Origin: Indioceanicola profundi
Lineage (GTDB): Bacteria > Pseudomonadota > Alphaproteobacteria > Azospirillales > Azospirillaceae
Reading direction: 5' to 3'
Assembly (NCBI RefSeq): GCF_003568845.1
Contig: NZ_CP030126.1
Coordinates: 1,949,001 to 2,013,000, forward strand
DNA: 64,000 nucleotides
Shown: positions 36,066-44,993 of the stretch, one piece after another
How positions within the stretch are numbered: position 1 is the stretch's first letter
How the letters are laid out: every line of letters begins with the position of its first letter
Program-made: the position numbers and the translations under genes
The notes under the pieces: model-generated
What the model was told of the DNA's origin: nothing
The model's input: only the letters and a program-made list of their open reading frames with translations
The model's database searches: none

Positions 36066-37163
36066 CTATCCGCGCAGCCAGTCCCGCAGCGCCTCCACCA
36101 CGAACTCCATCTCGTCCTGCTTGCCGATCGTGACGCGCAGGTTGGTGGGAAGTCCGTAACCGCCCATCTGGCGGACCAGGATGCCGCGGGATTTCAGGAA
36201 CTGGCGCGCCGCCTCGGCATCGGCCTTGCCTGCGGGCAGCCCTTCGAAATCCACCAGCACGAAGTTGGCGACGCTGGGATGGACCCTGTAGCCGAGTTCC
36301 CGCGCCCGCGCGGTGAACCACTCCCGCCAGATCGTATTGTGCTCGCGGCTGCGGGTCTCGAACTCCACATCCTCGACGGCGGCGGCGCCGGCCGCGAGCG
36401 CGGGAGCGCCCACATTGAACGGCCCGCGCAGCCGGTTCAGCACATCGGCCACGGCCGGCGGGCAATAGGCCCAGCCCAGCCGAAGACCGCCGAGCGCATA
36501 GATTTTCGAGAAGGTGCGGGTCATCACCACGTTGGGGAAACGGTCCACCAGCTCTGCCCCGGCCGTGTAGTCGGGAAGGTCGATGAACTCCGCATAGGCG
36601 GCGTCGATCACCAGCAGCACATGGTCCGGCAGGCCGGCATGCAGCCGCTCGATCTCCGCCGTGGTCAGATAGGTTCCGGTAGGGTTGTTGGGGTTCGCCA
36701 GGAAGACGATCCGGGTCTTCTCGTTGACCCGCTCTAGCAGCGCGTCCACATCGGCGCGCAGGTTCTTCTCCGGCGCTGCCACCGGGGTGGCCCCGACGCC
36801 AGTGGCGGCGATGGGATAGATCAGGAAGCCGTGCCGGCTGTACAGCACCTCGGTGCCCGGCCCGGCGTAGCTCTTGGTCAGGAGTTGCAGCAGCTCGTCC
36901 GACCCGGCGCCGCAGACGATGCGGGCGGGGTCCAGGCCGAAGCGGCGACCGATGGACTCCCGCAGCACATGGGCGCCGCCGTCCGGATAGCGGTGCATCT
37001 CCTGCGCCAGCGTCTGATAGGCGGCAACCGCCTTCGGGCTGGGTCCCAGGGCCCCCTCGTTGGAGGCCAGCCGGTACAGCCGAGCAGCGCCGGCGGCGCT
37101 GTGCTCACCGCCGACATAGGGAGCAATGTCCAGGATGCCTGGATTGGGAACGGGACCGGACAT
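36066..37163 (-). CDS. hisC: Histidinol-phosphate aminotransferase
   Basis: A 365-residue PLP aminotransferase (fold type I). Visible are RLYRLASNEGALGPSPKA, GAGSDELLQLL, LANPNNPTGTYL, DAAYAEFIDLPDY (Asp for the pyridine nitrogen) and TRTFSKIYALGGLRLGW with the PLP lysine. Downstream of a chorismate mutase gene on the same strand (48 bases). In alphaproteobacteria hisC2 in this setting may also transaminate prephenate or phenylpyruvate in tyrosine and phenylalanine synthesis. No cyclohexadienyl dehydrogenase gene, often next in this cluster, follows here. Confidence 0.92.
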   Translation of the reverse strand: MSGPVPNPGILDIAPYVGGEHSAAGAARLYRLASNEGALGPSPKAVAAYQTLAQEMHRYPDGGAHVLRESIGRRFGLDPARIVCGAGSDELLQLLTKSYAGPGTEVLYSRHGFLIYPIAATGVGATPVAAPEKNLRADVDALLERVNEKTRIVFLANPNNPTGTYLTTAEIERLHAGLPDHVLLVIDAAYAEFIDLPDYTAGAELVDRFPNVVMTRTFSKIYALGGLRLGWAYCPPAVADVLNRLRGPFNVGAPALAAGAAAVEDVEFETRSREHNTIWREWFTARARELGYRVHPSVANFVLVDFEGLPAGKADAEAARQFLKSRGILVRQMGGYGLPTNLRVTIGKQDEMEFVVEALRDWLRG

Positions 37164-37211
37164 GGCGGCTCTCACTTCAGCAAGCGGCTTGACGGCGAAC
37201 GGATCGGCAGC

Positions 37212-38075
37212 TCAGCCCCGGCGCAGGTCGGGCGGAACGAGCTGTCTGGCATAGGCGCCGACGGGCAGGACGCGCACCAACCCTTCCCCCAGCCTTTCGG
37301 CCAGCAGGTTCAATCGGGAATCATCGGCGGGGACATAGTCCTCCACCTCTACCAGATGCACTGCCCCGGCGCCGCCGCCCAGATGATGGGTGCGGAACTG
37401 CAGCGTCACCAGACCGCAGCCTTCCAGGCTTTCCTTCAGCCGGCCGCGGCTGACGTCAACCGACAGCTCGATGCCGAGCAGGGTCCGGTCGTCCCCGGTC
37501 TGTTCCATCGGAACGGCGGCAAGGGCCAGCGCATCCCCGTCCTCCCAGCCGCGGGCGACGAAGGGCAGGCGGGCGATGATGCGGGGTGTCTTCGGGTCGG
37601 TGGAGAAGAGATAGCGCCACCAGGGGTCCGCCTCCTCCTCCACCGGCCAGGGCACGACGGCGATGGCAGCGGTGCCGTCCGAGACGCAACGCATCGCCGC
37701 CATGGGCGTGTTGGCGGCGATCATCGGCGTGGTGCTGCCGTAATGGTCGCGCGCGATGTCCCAGTAGATGCTGCGCTGGTCTTCCGGCGCGCAGACCGCC
37801 ACGGCGAATGCGCCCTGCACGCGGGTCAGGGCGGCCATCATCTCCCGCCACATGCGCATCAACGCGCCGACCGGGAAGGCGCCCTCATGCCGTGCCGCCA
37901 GCCGGCGCAGGATTTCCGCCTCGCGGCCGGGACGGAAATAGGGGCGACCCGGCTGCTTGGCCGCCCCGATCTCCAGCACGATTTCCGTGCGCCGCATCAG
38001 CAGATCATGCAGCGCGTCGTCTATCTTGTCGATCTCACTGCGGAGATCGTCGAGCTTCTCAGGCGATGGGGGCAT
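37212..38075 (-). CDS. Chorismate mutase with C-terminal ACT/prephenate-dehydratase-like region
   Basis: A 287-residue protein. Residues about 5-90 form an AroQ-type chorismate mutase helix bundle: KLDDLRSEIDKIDDALHDLLMRRTEIV and the later PGREAEILRRLAARHEGAFP. The following region contains QRSIYWDIARDHYGSTTPMIAANTP and MRCVSDGTAAIAVVPWP, reminiscent of the periplasmic-fold core of prephenate dehydratase but lacking its full catalytic motif, and ends in an ACT-like segment. It converts chorismate to prephenate. Operon with hisC; divergent from metX. Confidence 0.88.
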   Translation of the reverse strand: MPPSPEKLDDLRSEIDKIDDALHDLLMRRTEIVLEIGAAKQPGRPYFRPGREAEILRRLAARHEGAFPVGALMRMWREMMAALTRVQGAFAVAVCAPEDQRSIYWDIARDHYGSTTPMIAANTPMAAMRCVSDGTAAIAVVPWPVEEEADPWWRYLFSTDPKTPRIIARLPFVARGWEDGDALALAAVPMEQTGDDRTLLGIELSVDVSRGRLKESLEGCGLVTLQFRTHHLGGGAGAVHLVEVEDYVPADDSRLNLLAERLGEGLVRVLPVGAYARQLVPPDLRRG

Positions 38076-38213
38076 TCGGGGCCGGATGGCTGTCCATACG
38101 GGAGCGGATAGTAGTAAGGACCGGGCCGGCGAAAAGCAAAGAAAACGTTGACTTGGGTGCACCCCCTTTCTAGCTCTAGCCATCCGCTTCGACGGGTCAT
38201 CCGGATCAATCAA

Positions 38214-39401
38214 ATGAACGCGCCCAGCGCCCCGCCAACTCTGCCTTTGCAGCCGCTTCCCGGCCACCAGATCACTCTGGCGGAGGGCACGCCCATGCGC
38301 CTGGACAGCGGGGTGGAGCTGGGCGGCTTCCGCATCGCATACCAGACCTACGGCACGCTCAACGCCGACAGGTCGAACGCGGTTCTGATCTGCCACGCCC
38401 TTACCGGCGACCAGTTCGTGGCCGACCGCCATCCCGTCACCGGCAAGCCCGGATGGTGGGAGCTGATGGTGGGGCCGGGCCGGCCGCTCGACCCGGCGCG
38501 CTACTTCATCATCTGCTCGAACGTCATCGGCGGCTGCATGGGCAGCGAAGGGCCGAAGGAGATCAATCCTGGCACCGGGGAACCCTGGGGCCTGTCTTTC
38601 CCTGTCATCACCATCGGCGACATGGTGCGGGCGCAGAAGCTGCTGATCGACCATCTCGGCATCGACCAGCTCTTCTGCGTGATCGGCGGCTCCATGGGCG
38701 GAATGCAGGTGCTGCAATGGGCCACCGCCTATCCGGAGCGGGTGTTCTGCGCCGTCCCCATCGCCACGGCGGCCCGCCACTCCGCCCAGAACATCGCCTT
38801 CCATGAGATCGGGCGGCAGGCCATCATGGCCGACCCGGAGTGGAACGGCGGCACCTATCTCCAGCAGGGCACCCGCCCGACGCGCGGACTGGCCGTGGCC
38901 CGCATGACGGCCCACGTCACCTATTTGTCGGAGCCGGCCCTGCACCGGAAGTTCGGGCGCAACCTCCAGAACCGCACCCAGGTGACCTTCGGCTTCGACG
39001 CCGACTTCCAGGTGGAAAGCTACTTGCGCCACCAGGGCATCACCTTCGTGGAGCGGTTCGACGCCAACTCCTACCTCTACATCACCCGCGCCATGGATTA
39101 TTTCGACCTGGCGGCGGAGCATGGCGGGCAGCTCGCCAATGCCTTCCGGGTGGGAGCAAAAGCGACGCCGGTGCGCTTCTGCCTGGTCAGCTTCTCCAGC
39201 GACTGGCTGTTCCCCACGGCGGAGAGCCGGGCCGTGGTCCACGCCCTGAACGCCGTCGCCGCGAATGTCAGCTTCGTGGAGGTGGAGACCGACAAGGGCC
39301 ACGACGCCTTCCTGCTGGACGTGCCGGAGCTGTATCAGGTCGTCCGCGGCTTCCTGGATGGCTGCGCCGCCCACCGCGGGCTGGCCGAGAAGGTAGGCTG
39401 A
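38214..39401 (+). CDS. metX: Homoserine O-acyltransferase
   Basis: A 395-residue alpha/beta hydrolase-fold enzyme for the first committed step of methionine synthesis. Motifs are [30 protein letters not shown], the nucleophile elbow [15 protein letters not shown] (catalytic Ser), [14 protein letters not shown] (Asp) and [12 protein letters not shown] (His). The enzyme acylates homoserine from acetyl-CoA or succinyl-CoA; sequence inspection cannot decide which. MetW follows after 3 bases. Confidence 0.95.
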   Translation: MNAPSAPPTLPLQPLPGHQITLAEGTPMRLDSGVELGGFRIAYQTYGTLNADRSNAVLICHALTGDQFVADRHPVTGKPGWWELMVGPGRPLDPARYFIICSNVIGGCMGSEGPKEINPGTGEPWGLSFPVITIGDMVRAQKLLIDHLGIDQLFCVIGGSMGGMQVLQWATAYPERVFCAVPIATAARHSAQNIAFHEIGRQAIMADPEWNGGTYLQQGTRPTRGLAVARMTAHVTYLSEPALHRKFGRNLQNRTQVTFGFDADFQVESYLRHQGITFVERFDANSYLYITRAMDYFDLAAEHGGQLANAFRVGAKATPVRFCLVSFSSDWLFPTAESRAVVHALNAVAANVSFVEVETDKGHDAFLLDVPELYQVVRGFLDGCAAHRGLAEKVG

Positions 39402-39404
39402 GCC

Positions 39405-40028
39405 ATGGCGCCGACGAATATCCTCCCCTCCCGCGGGCTGCGCGCGGACCTGGCCCGCATCGCCGAGTGGATCGAGCCCGGCGCGCGCGTCCTCGATGTC
39501 GGCTGCGGTACCGGCGAACTGCTGGAGCATCTGGTCCATGGCAAGAATGTCGATGGCCGCGGGCTGGAGCTGTCCATGGACGGCGTCCGTGCCAGCGTGG
39601 CCCATGGGCTGCCGGTGATCCAGGGCGATGCCGACACCGACCTGAAGGACTATCCGGACGCAAGCTTCGACTACGTCATCCTGTCCCAGACCCTCCAGGC
39701 CATGAAGCGCCCGCGCGAGGCGCTGGAGCATCTGGTGCGGATCGGCCGGCAGGCGGTGGTGTCCGTCCCGAATTTCGGTCACTGGAAGCCGCGCCTGCAC
39801 CTGCTTCTGAAAGGGCGCATGCCGGTCACCGATCAGCTCCGCTGGGAATGGTGGGAGACGCCGAACATCCATCTCTGCACCATCGCGGACTTCCACGATC
39901 TGTGCCGGGCCTGCGGCATCGTCATCGACCGGGCGGAGGTGCTGGGCCGGGACGGCAAGCCGGTCGGGCCGGCCATGGCCAATCTGTTCGGCGAACAGGG
40001 CCTGTTCCTGCTGCGCCGGGCCGGTTGA
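39405..40028 (+). CDS. metW: Methionine biosynthesis protein MetW
   Basis: A 207-residue methyltransferase-fold protein (PF07021). Visible are LARIAEWIEPGARVLDVGCGTGELLEHL (SAM-binding motif I) and GRGLELSMDGVRASVAHGLPVIQGD-ADTDLKDYPDASFDYVILSQTLQAM, closely matching the MetW family. MetW works with MetX in homoserine acylation, and the 3-base gap supports translational coupling. Confidence 0.95.
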   Translation: MAPTNILPSRGLRADLARIAEWIEPGARVLDVGCGTGELLEHLVHGKNVDGRGLELSMDGVRASVAHGLPVIQGDADTDLKDYPDASFDYVILSQTLQAMKRPREALEHLVRIGRQAVVSVPNFGHWKPRLHLLLKGRMPVTDQLRWEWWETPNIHLCTIADFHDLCRACGIVIDRAEVLGRDGKPVGPAMANLFGEQGLFLLRRAG

Positions 40029-40078
40029 ACATCGACGGGCCGCCGGGAACGGCGGCCTTCGAGCGCCGTTGATGGTTC

Positions 40079-40549
40079 ATGACGAACCATCGCGCTCCCC
40101 TTCGCCGCGGGTACGCCGCTCTTGCCGTGCTGGCGCTGGCGGCATCCCCGACCCTGCCCGCCCTGGCGCAGGAGGCCCCGCCTCCCCAGGAAGCTCCTCC
40201 GCCCGCCCCCGTTCCGACCGTTCCGGGCCGGCCAGGGCCCGACGGAACCCCGCCCGAAGCCGTAATCCTGCCCGAAGAAGAGGAAGGGAATCGTGTCTTT
40301 TCGGGCAGTCCATTGACCACCGGCACACAGCCGGAGGATACGGCCACGACGACGGAAGTCCCCGTCAATCCCGGGATCGACGGCGATGCCCCCTCGGAAG
40401 GCCTGCCCGATCCGGCCTATGGCGAGCTGCCTAGCGGCGTGGAGCCGCCGCCCGATGCCGGCAGCCCGCAAGGCCCCCTGCCCGGCCAGGACCAGGTGGA
40501 AGAACGCGGCGGCGCTGCCCCGACGGGATCGGCTCCGGACGGCGAGTGA
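40079..40549 (+). CDS. Exported proline-rich hypothetical protein
   Basis: A 156-residue protein with signal peptide (YAALAVLALAASPTLPALAQ) and a Pro/Glu/Gly-rich low-complexity mature part without cysteines. It follows metW by 50 bases on the same strand. No domain is recognised; the composition suggests an unstructured periplasmic or outer-membrane-tethered protein. No better assignment is possible. Confidence 0.65.
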   Translation: MTNHRAPLRRGYAALAVLALAASPTLPALAQEAPPPQEAPPPAPVPTVPGRPGPDGTPPEAVILPEEEEGNRVFSGSPLTTGTQPEDTATTTEVPVNPGIDGDAPSEGLPDPAYGELPSGVEPPPDAGSPQGPLPGQDQVEERGGAAPTGSAPDGE

Positions 40550-40618
40550 TCCGGCGCAGTGCGGGAGCCCGGAAACTCCGAGTAAGCTCGGCCCCGCCCG
40601 GCCCGCGGCCCGATACCG

Positions 40619-41761
40619 CTAACTCAGCACCAGATCATCGCGATGGATCATCTCATCCCGGCCGTGATAGCCCAGGATGGCCTCGATCTCGGCGCTCTGT
40701 CGTCCCTGGATCAGACGCGCATCGTCCGCCCCATAGGCGGACAGACCGCGGGCGACCTCCCGGCCGTCGGGTCCCCTGACCAGCACCAGATCGCCGCGCT
40801 CGAAGTTCCCCTCCACGCCCGTCAGGCCGGCGGGCAGGAGGCTGCTGCCCCGCGCCAGGGCCGCCACTGCTCCGGCATCGACGGTAAGCACCCCCAGCGG
40901 CTTCAGGCTGCCGCCGATCCAGCGCTTGCGCGCCGTGCGCGGCTCCGCCCCCGGCAGGAACCAGGTGGCGAGCGCCCCGCCCTGCTCCGGCGGGGTCATT
41001 AAAGCTGCCAGCGGGTTCGGCCGGTTGCCGCGGGCGATGGCCATGCGGCAGCCGCCGCCCAGCGCGATGCGGCCGGCGGCGATCTTGGTCACCATGCCGC
41101 CGCTGCTGTAGCCCGGCGGCGGCTCCCCGGCCATGCCGCTGATCTCCGCCGTGATCTCGCGAACCAGCGGGATGTGCCTCGCCTCCGGGTCCTTGCGCGG
41201 ATCGGCGGTATAGAGCCCGTCGATGTCGGACAGCAGAACCAGCGTGTCGGCGCTGATCATCTGGGCCACGCGGGCGGCCAGCCGGTCATTGTCGCCGAAG
41301 CGGATCTCCGCCGTCGCCACGGTGTCGTTCTCGTTGATCACCGGCACCGCGCCCAGCTTCAGCAGCGTCTCGATGGTGGCGCGGCCATTGAGGTGCCGCC
41401 GCCGGCTCTCGGTATCGTCCAGCGTCAGCAGCACCTGGGCCACCGTGATGCCGTGGCGGGCCAGCGTCTCCTGATAGGCGTGGGCCAGCCGGATCTGGCC
41501 GGTGGCCGCGGCCGCCTGCTTCTCCTCCAGCCGCAGCGTCCGCCCGGTGAGCCCCAGATGCTCCCGCCCCACCGCGATGGCGCCGGAGGTGACGATCACC
41601 ACCTCCATCCCCTGCGCCTTCAGCGCCGCCACATCGTCCGCCACCGTATCCAGCCATCCCTGGCGGATGCGGTGCGTCTCCGGATCGACCAGCAGCGCGG
41701 AACCGATCTTGACGATCAGCCGGCGGGAGGCGGCAAGGGTCTGTACGGCGTCGGTGGTCAC
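40619..41761 (-). CDS. proB: Glutamate 5-kinase
   Basis: A 380-residue enzyme for the first step of proline synthesis. The amino-acid kinase domain shows LIVKIGSALLVDPE, VIVTSGAIAVGREHLGL, PVINENDTVATAEIRFGDNDRLAARVA and LLSDIDGLYTADPRKDP. The C-terminal PUA domain (about residues 280-365) contains KPLGVLTVDAGAVAALARGSSLLPAG and FERGDLVLVRGPDGREVARGLSAY. In relatives proB follows obgE directly; here a toxin-antitoxin pair separates them. Upstream is a 180-base spacer with the TA promoter on the other strand. Confidence 0.95.
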   Translation of the reverse strand: MTTDAVQTLAASRRLIVKIGSALLVDPETHRIRQGWLDTVADDVAALKAQGMEVVIVTSGAIAVGREHLGLTGRTLRLEEKQAAAATGQIRLAHAYQETLARHGITVAQVLLTLDDTESRRRHLNGRATIETLLKLGAVPVINENDTVATAEIRFGDNDRLAARVAQMISADTLVLLSDIDGLYTADPRKDPEARHIPLVREITAEISGMAGEPPPGYSSGGMVTKIAAGRIALGGGCRMAIARGNRPNPLAALMTPPEQGGALATWFLPGAEPRTARKRWIGGSLKPLGVLTVDAGAVAALARGSSLLPAGLTGVEGNFERGDLVLVRGPDGREVARGLSAYGADDARLIQGRQSAEIEAILGYHGRDEMIHRDDLVLS

Positions 41762-41940
41762 GGGAAGGGTCCAGCGGTTCGGGGTCGGACCCGGCGGTTA
41801 TGCATTTCGTGCGCAGCAAGGGTCAACACGCGCACGATCATTGCTGGATTGTGAGAGCTGCGGGACGCTCCGCTGCTTGATGGATGAACCGGCAAGGCGC
41901 ATATTCTGGACAGGTAATCTAGCCAGAACGGAAGACGCCC

Positions 41941-42198
41941 ATGGCCGTATGGTCCGTGCAGGAAGCAAAGAACCGCTTCAGTGCGGTTGTCGAGGCCGCC
42001 CGGAAGGAAGCCCAGACCGTCACCAAGCACGGTCGCCCCGCCGTGGTCGTGGTCGAAGCATCCGAATATGAGCGGCTGAAGCGGCTTGAAAAGGAGAAGG
42101 CTCCAAGCTTCACGGAGCTTCTGCTCGCTATGCCGACGCAGGACGATCCGCCCCCCTTCGACGGGCTCGACTTCAAGCCGCGCGAGGTCGAGTTCTGA
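41941..42198 (+). CDS. Type II antitoxin, Phd/YefM family
   Basis: An 85-residue protein. AVWSVQEAKNRFSAVVEAARKEAQTVTKHGRPAVVVVEASEYERL is the Phd/YefM DNA-binding N-terminal domain; the C-terminal tail PPPFDGLDFKPREVEF would bind and neutralise the toxin. Its stop overlaps the toxin start (TGATG). It probably represses its own promoter in the 180 bases between it and proB. Confidence 0.92.
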   Translation: MAVWSVQEAKNRFSAVVEAARKEAQTVTKHGRPAVVVVEASEYERLKRLEKEKAPSFTELLLAMPTQDDPPPFDGLDFKPREVEF

Positions 42199-42611
42199 TG
42201 TTCCTGGTCGATACCGACGTTCTGTCCCACTTCCGTCATCCACGGAAGAACCCGGGCGTGGTCGCCTGGGTGGCGGCAACCCGGCCGACGGACATGTTCG
42301 TCAGCACGGCGACGATCGGGGAGATCGAGCGCGGGATCGAGCGGCAGCGGAGCATTGATCCAGCCTTCGCCGCACGGCTGGGGAAGTGGCTGGATCAGGT
42401 TCTCCGCCTGCATCAGGATCGGATATTGCCCATGGATCTGGCGGTTTCCCGCCGCTGGGGCCGCCTGTCCGCCAGGATCGGGCACCGGGGCATCGATCTC
42501 GTCATCGCCGCAACGGCCCTGGAGCACGGGCTCACGGTCGTCACCCGGAACGTCGGCGATTTCGCGCCTACCGGGGTTCTAACCCTGAATCCATTCACGG
42601 AGCAGGCCTGA
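42198..42611 (+). CDS. PIN-domain ribonuclease toxin (VapC/FitB-like)
   Basis: A 137-residue PIN-domain protein. Acidic residues are in FLVDTDVLSHF (Asp), STATIGEIERGIER (Glu), and HRGIDLVIAATALEHGLTVVTRNVGDF (two Asp), the expected metal-site set. VapC toxins cleave tRNA or rRNA; FitB is the nearest style. Coupled to its antitoxin. The pair is inserted, in opposite orientation, between obgE and proB; the toxin stop lies 2 bases from the obgE stop. Confidence 0.92.
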   Translation: MFLVDTDVLSHFRHPRKNPGVVAWVAATRPTDMFVSTATIGEIERGIERQRSIDPAFAARLGKWLDQVLRLHQDRILPMDLAVSRRWGRLSARIGHRGIDLVIAATALEHGLTVVTRNVGDFAPTGVLTLNPFTEQA

Positions 42612-42613
42612 TC

Positions 42614-43669
42614 CTACTCCTCGATCGGCGAGTACCGCGCCATGCGGGCCGCCTCGCGCGCCGGCTCCGCCTCGGCATCGCGGGCCTCGTCGATGTGCCG
42701 CATCAGCTCGAACAGCACCTCCTGCACGCCCGTACCGGCCGCGCCCGACAGCACCATCACCGGCTTCTTGGCGGAGCGGCGCAGCTTGGTCCGCTTTTCC
42801 TCGATCTCCTCCGGCGTCAGCGCATCGCACTTGTTCAGCCCGATGATCTCCGGCTTGTCCGCCAACCCGCCGCCATAGAGCTTCAGCTCGCGGCGGATGG
42901 TGCGGTAGGCCGCCTGCACATCCTCCTGCGTGGCATCCACCAGATGCAGCAGCACGTTGGTGCGCTCCACATGGCCCAGGAAGCGGGTGCCCAGCCCATG
43001 CCCCTCATGCGCGCCTTCGATCAGGCCGGGGATGTCGGCGATCACGAACTCCCGGTCCCCGGCCCGCACCACGCCCAGATTGGGCGTCAGGGTGGTGAAG
43101 GGATAGTCCGCGATCTTCGGCTTCGCCCGCGTCACCGCGGCCAGGAAGGTGCTCTTGCCCGCATTGGGCAGCCCGACCAGCCCGGCATCCGCGATCAGCT
43201 TCAGCCGCAGCCAGATCCAGCGTTCCTCCCCCGGCCAGCCGTCGGTGTGCTTGCGGGGCGCGCGGTTGGTGGAGGTCTTAAAATGCTCGTTGCCGAAGCC
43301 GCCATCGCCGCCGCGCATCAGCACCACGCGCTGCCCCACCTCGGTGAAATCGGCCAGCACCGTCTCCTGGTCCTCGTCCAGCACCTGGGTGCCGACGGGC
43401 ACGCGCAGGACGATATCCTCGCCCTTGGCGCCGGTACGGGACTTGCCCATGCCGTGGCCGCCACGCCGCGCCTTGAAGTGCTGCTGGTAGCGGTAGTCGA
43501 TCAGGGTATTCAGCCCCTCCACCGCCTCGACGATGACGTCGCCGCCGCGCCCGCCATTGCCGCCGTCCGGGCCGCCGAACTCGATGAACTTCTCCCGGTG
43601 AAACGCGGTCGCCCCCGGCCCGCCATCGCCGCTCTTCACGAAGATCTTGCACTGGTCGAGGAATTTCAT
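42614..43669 (-). CDS. obgE: GTPase ObgE/CgtA
   Basis: A 351-residue essential ribosome-assembly GTPase. The N-terminal glycine-rich Obg domain includes [21 protein letters not shown] and [14 protein letters not shown]. The G domain shows [15 protein letters not shown] (P-loop, G1), [16 protein letters not shown] (G3), NKCD (G4) and a downstream SGAAG (G5). Its order with rpmA and rplU is conserved among bacteria. The C terminus is short. Confidence 0.97.
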   Translation of the reverse strand: MKFLDQCKIFVKSGDGGPGATAFHREKFIEFGGPDGGNGGRGGDVIVEAVEGLNTLIDYRYQQHFKARRGGHGMGKSRTGAKGEDIVLRVPVGTQVLDEDQETVLADFTEVGQRVVLMRGGDGGFGNEHFKTSTNRAPRKHTDGWPGEERWIWLRLKLIADAGLVGLPNAGKSTFLAAVTRAKPKIADYPFTTLTPNLGVVRAGDREFVIADIPGLIEGAHEGHGLGTRFLGHVERTNVLLHLVDATQEDVQAAYRTIRRELKLYGGGLADKPEIIGLNKCDALTPEEIEEKRTKLRRSAKKPVMVLSGAAGTGVQEVLFELMRHIDEARDAEAEPAREAARMARYSPIEE

Positions 43670-43819
43670 GGCGTCACCGGTATCGCACGCAAGAGACAGG
43701 GCGCCATCCCAACAGCAGAGGAGCCCGAAAATCAGATCGTCTGGAAACGCAAAACGGGGAAGCGGTTGCCCGCTCCCCCGATCGCGAAGCCCTGTATCCC
43801 CCCGCGAAGGGGGAGAGAC

Positions 43820-44107
43820 TTACTCGGCGGCGACCGCCGGAGTCTCGGCATCGTTGGCCGGAACGATCGACACATAGGTGCGACCCTTCAGACCGGAGTG
43901 GAACTTCACGGCGCCGTCGGCGGTCGCGAAGATCGTGTGGTCCTTGCCCAGGCCGACATTGGCGCCGGGATGGAACTTCGTGCCGCGCTGGCGGACGATG
44001 ATGTTGCCGGAGAGGACCTCCTCACCGCCGAAACGCTTCACGCCAAGACGACGGCCGGCCGAATCGCGGCCGTTGCGGGACGAACCGCCTGCCTTTTTAT
44101 GTGCCAT
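43820..44107 (-). CDS. rpmA: 50S ribosomal protein L27
   Basis: A 95-residue protein starting [20 protein letters not shown], the conserved N-terminal tail that reaches the peptidyl-transferase centre, then [28 protein letters not shown]. It lacks the N-terminal cleavage extension seen in Firmicutes. Located between rplU and obgE on the same strand. Confidence 0.98.
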   Translation of the reverse strand: MAHKKAGGSSRNGRDSAGRRLGVKRFGGEEVLSGNIIVRQRGTKFHPGANVGLGKDHTIFATADGAVKFHSGLKGRTYVSIVPANDAETPAVAAE

Positions 44108-44152
44108 GTTCTAACTCCTTGTATAAGCGCGTCAGGACCGGGCGTTGCCGCC

Positions 44153-44464
44153 TCAGGCCTCGATACCGGTGATGCGCAGCACCGTCAGGTCCTGACGGTG
44201 GCCGTTCTTGCGCCGGTAGTTCTGGCGGCGCTTCTTCTTGAAGATGATGATCTTCGGGCCGCGGCTCTGCGCCACGACCTCGGCGGTCACGGCGGCGTTG
44301 GCGACCAGCGGGGTGCCGACGGTGGTCGTGCCCGCGTCGCTGACCATCAGAACCTCGTCCAGCTTCAGGGTGGCGCCCGCCTCACCCGCAAGCTTCTCGA
44401 CCTTGATGACGTCGCCGGCCGCGACCTTGTACTGCTTCCCGCCGGTGCGGATGACTGCGAACAT
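44153..44464 (-). CDS. rplU: 50S ribosomal protein L21
   Basis: A 103-residue protein starting [14 protein letters not shown], with the conserved [23 protein letters not shown] block that binds 23S rRNA, followed by [10 protein letters not shown] longer in-frame reading upstream is not supported. First gene of the rplU-rpmA-obgE cluster; a strong promoter lies about 135 bases upstream. Confidence 0.98.
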   Translation of the reverse strand: MFAVIRTGGKQYKVAAGDVIKVEKLAGEAGATLKLDEVLMVSDAGTTTVGTPLVANAAVTAEVVAQSRGPKIIIFKKKRRQNYRRKNGHRQDLTVLRITGIEA

Positions 44465-44599
44465 GTTACCCACCACTTCTTTCAAAGGATCCGGATACCA
44501 CACGAGCCACGCCGGCCGGGGCCACCCTTCAAGTACAACAACGGGACCGCCGCAGACCATATATATGGACGCGGCCGAACCCGTTCCCAGAGGCGCGGG

Positions 44600-44627
44600 A
44601 ATATACGCCGCTGGCTTGCCCTGTCAA
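44600..44627 (-). promoter_or_regulatory. Sigma-70-type promoter of rplU-rpmA
   Basis: On the minus strand TTGACA (44627-44622) and TATATT (44605-44600) are separated by 16 bases, a near-consensus promoter upstream of rplU. The rest of the 44,465-44,784 gap contains no gene; on the plus strand TTGCAC (44696) and TATGGT (44719) with 17 bases spacing may drive tRNA-Ser. Confidence 0.7.
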
Positions 44628-44784
44628 CGGCCAATTGCCCGCCCACAGGGAGAACACTCCCCCATCCGACGCGGATGCGCCCGCGATTCCGATGCTTGCA
44701 CGGCGCAAGCCCTTTGTATATGGTGCGCGCCGCTTCGCAGGCAGGCCGGGCCGACCACCCGGAACAGGCTGCCGCGGGCACTGC

Positions 44785-44874
<90 letters not shown>

Positions 44875-44937
44875 TTTGGCTCTAGAAGCCGCAGAAACAC
44901 TCATATCCCGCAGTTATCCTAGGCCCTCAGGCCCGCC

Positions 44938-44963
44938 GGTGGTACAAAACGGTGGTCCAAATG
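44938..44963 (+). repeat. Left arm-type tandem repeat (2 x 13 bp)
   Basis: GGTGGTACAAAAC followed immediately by GGTGGTCCAAATG, 64 bases inside attL. The related pair at 54986-55011 lies 61 bases inside attR in the same orientation. They look like arm-type binding sites of the integrase. They also cover the region before the integrase start, so they could affect its expression. Confidence 0.7.
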
Positions 44964-44993
44964 CCCTCTTTCCGTCCGCATACAGTCAGGATC

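Noticed and set aside
37212-39896. An 894-codon minus-strand frame joining chorismate mutase to an extension under metX/metW
   Set aside because: Only the first 287 residues of the protein's C-terminal end match chorismate mutase; the rest is the antisense shadow of metX-metW.
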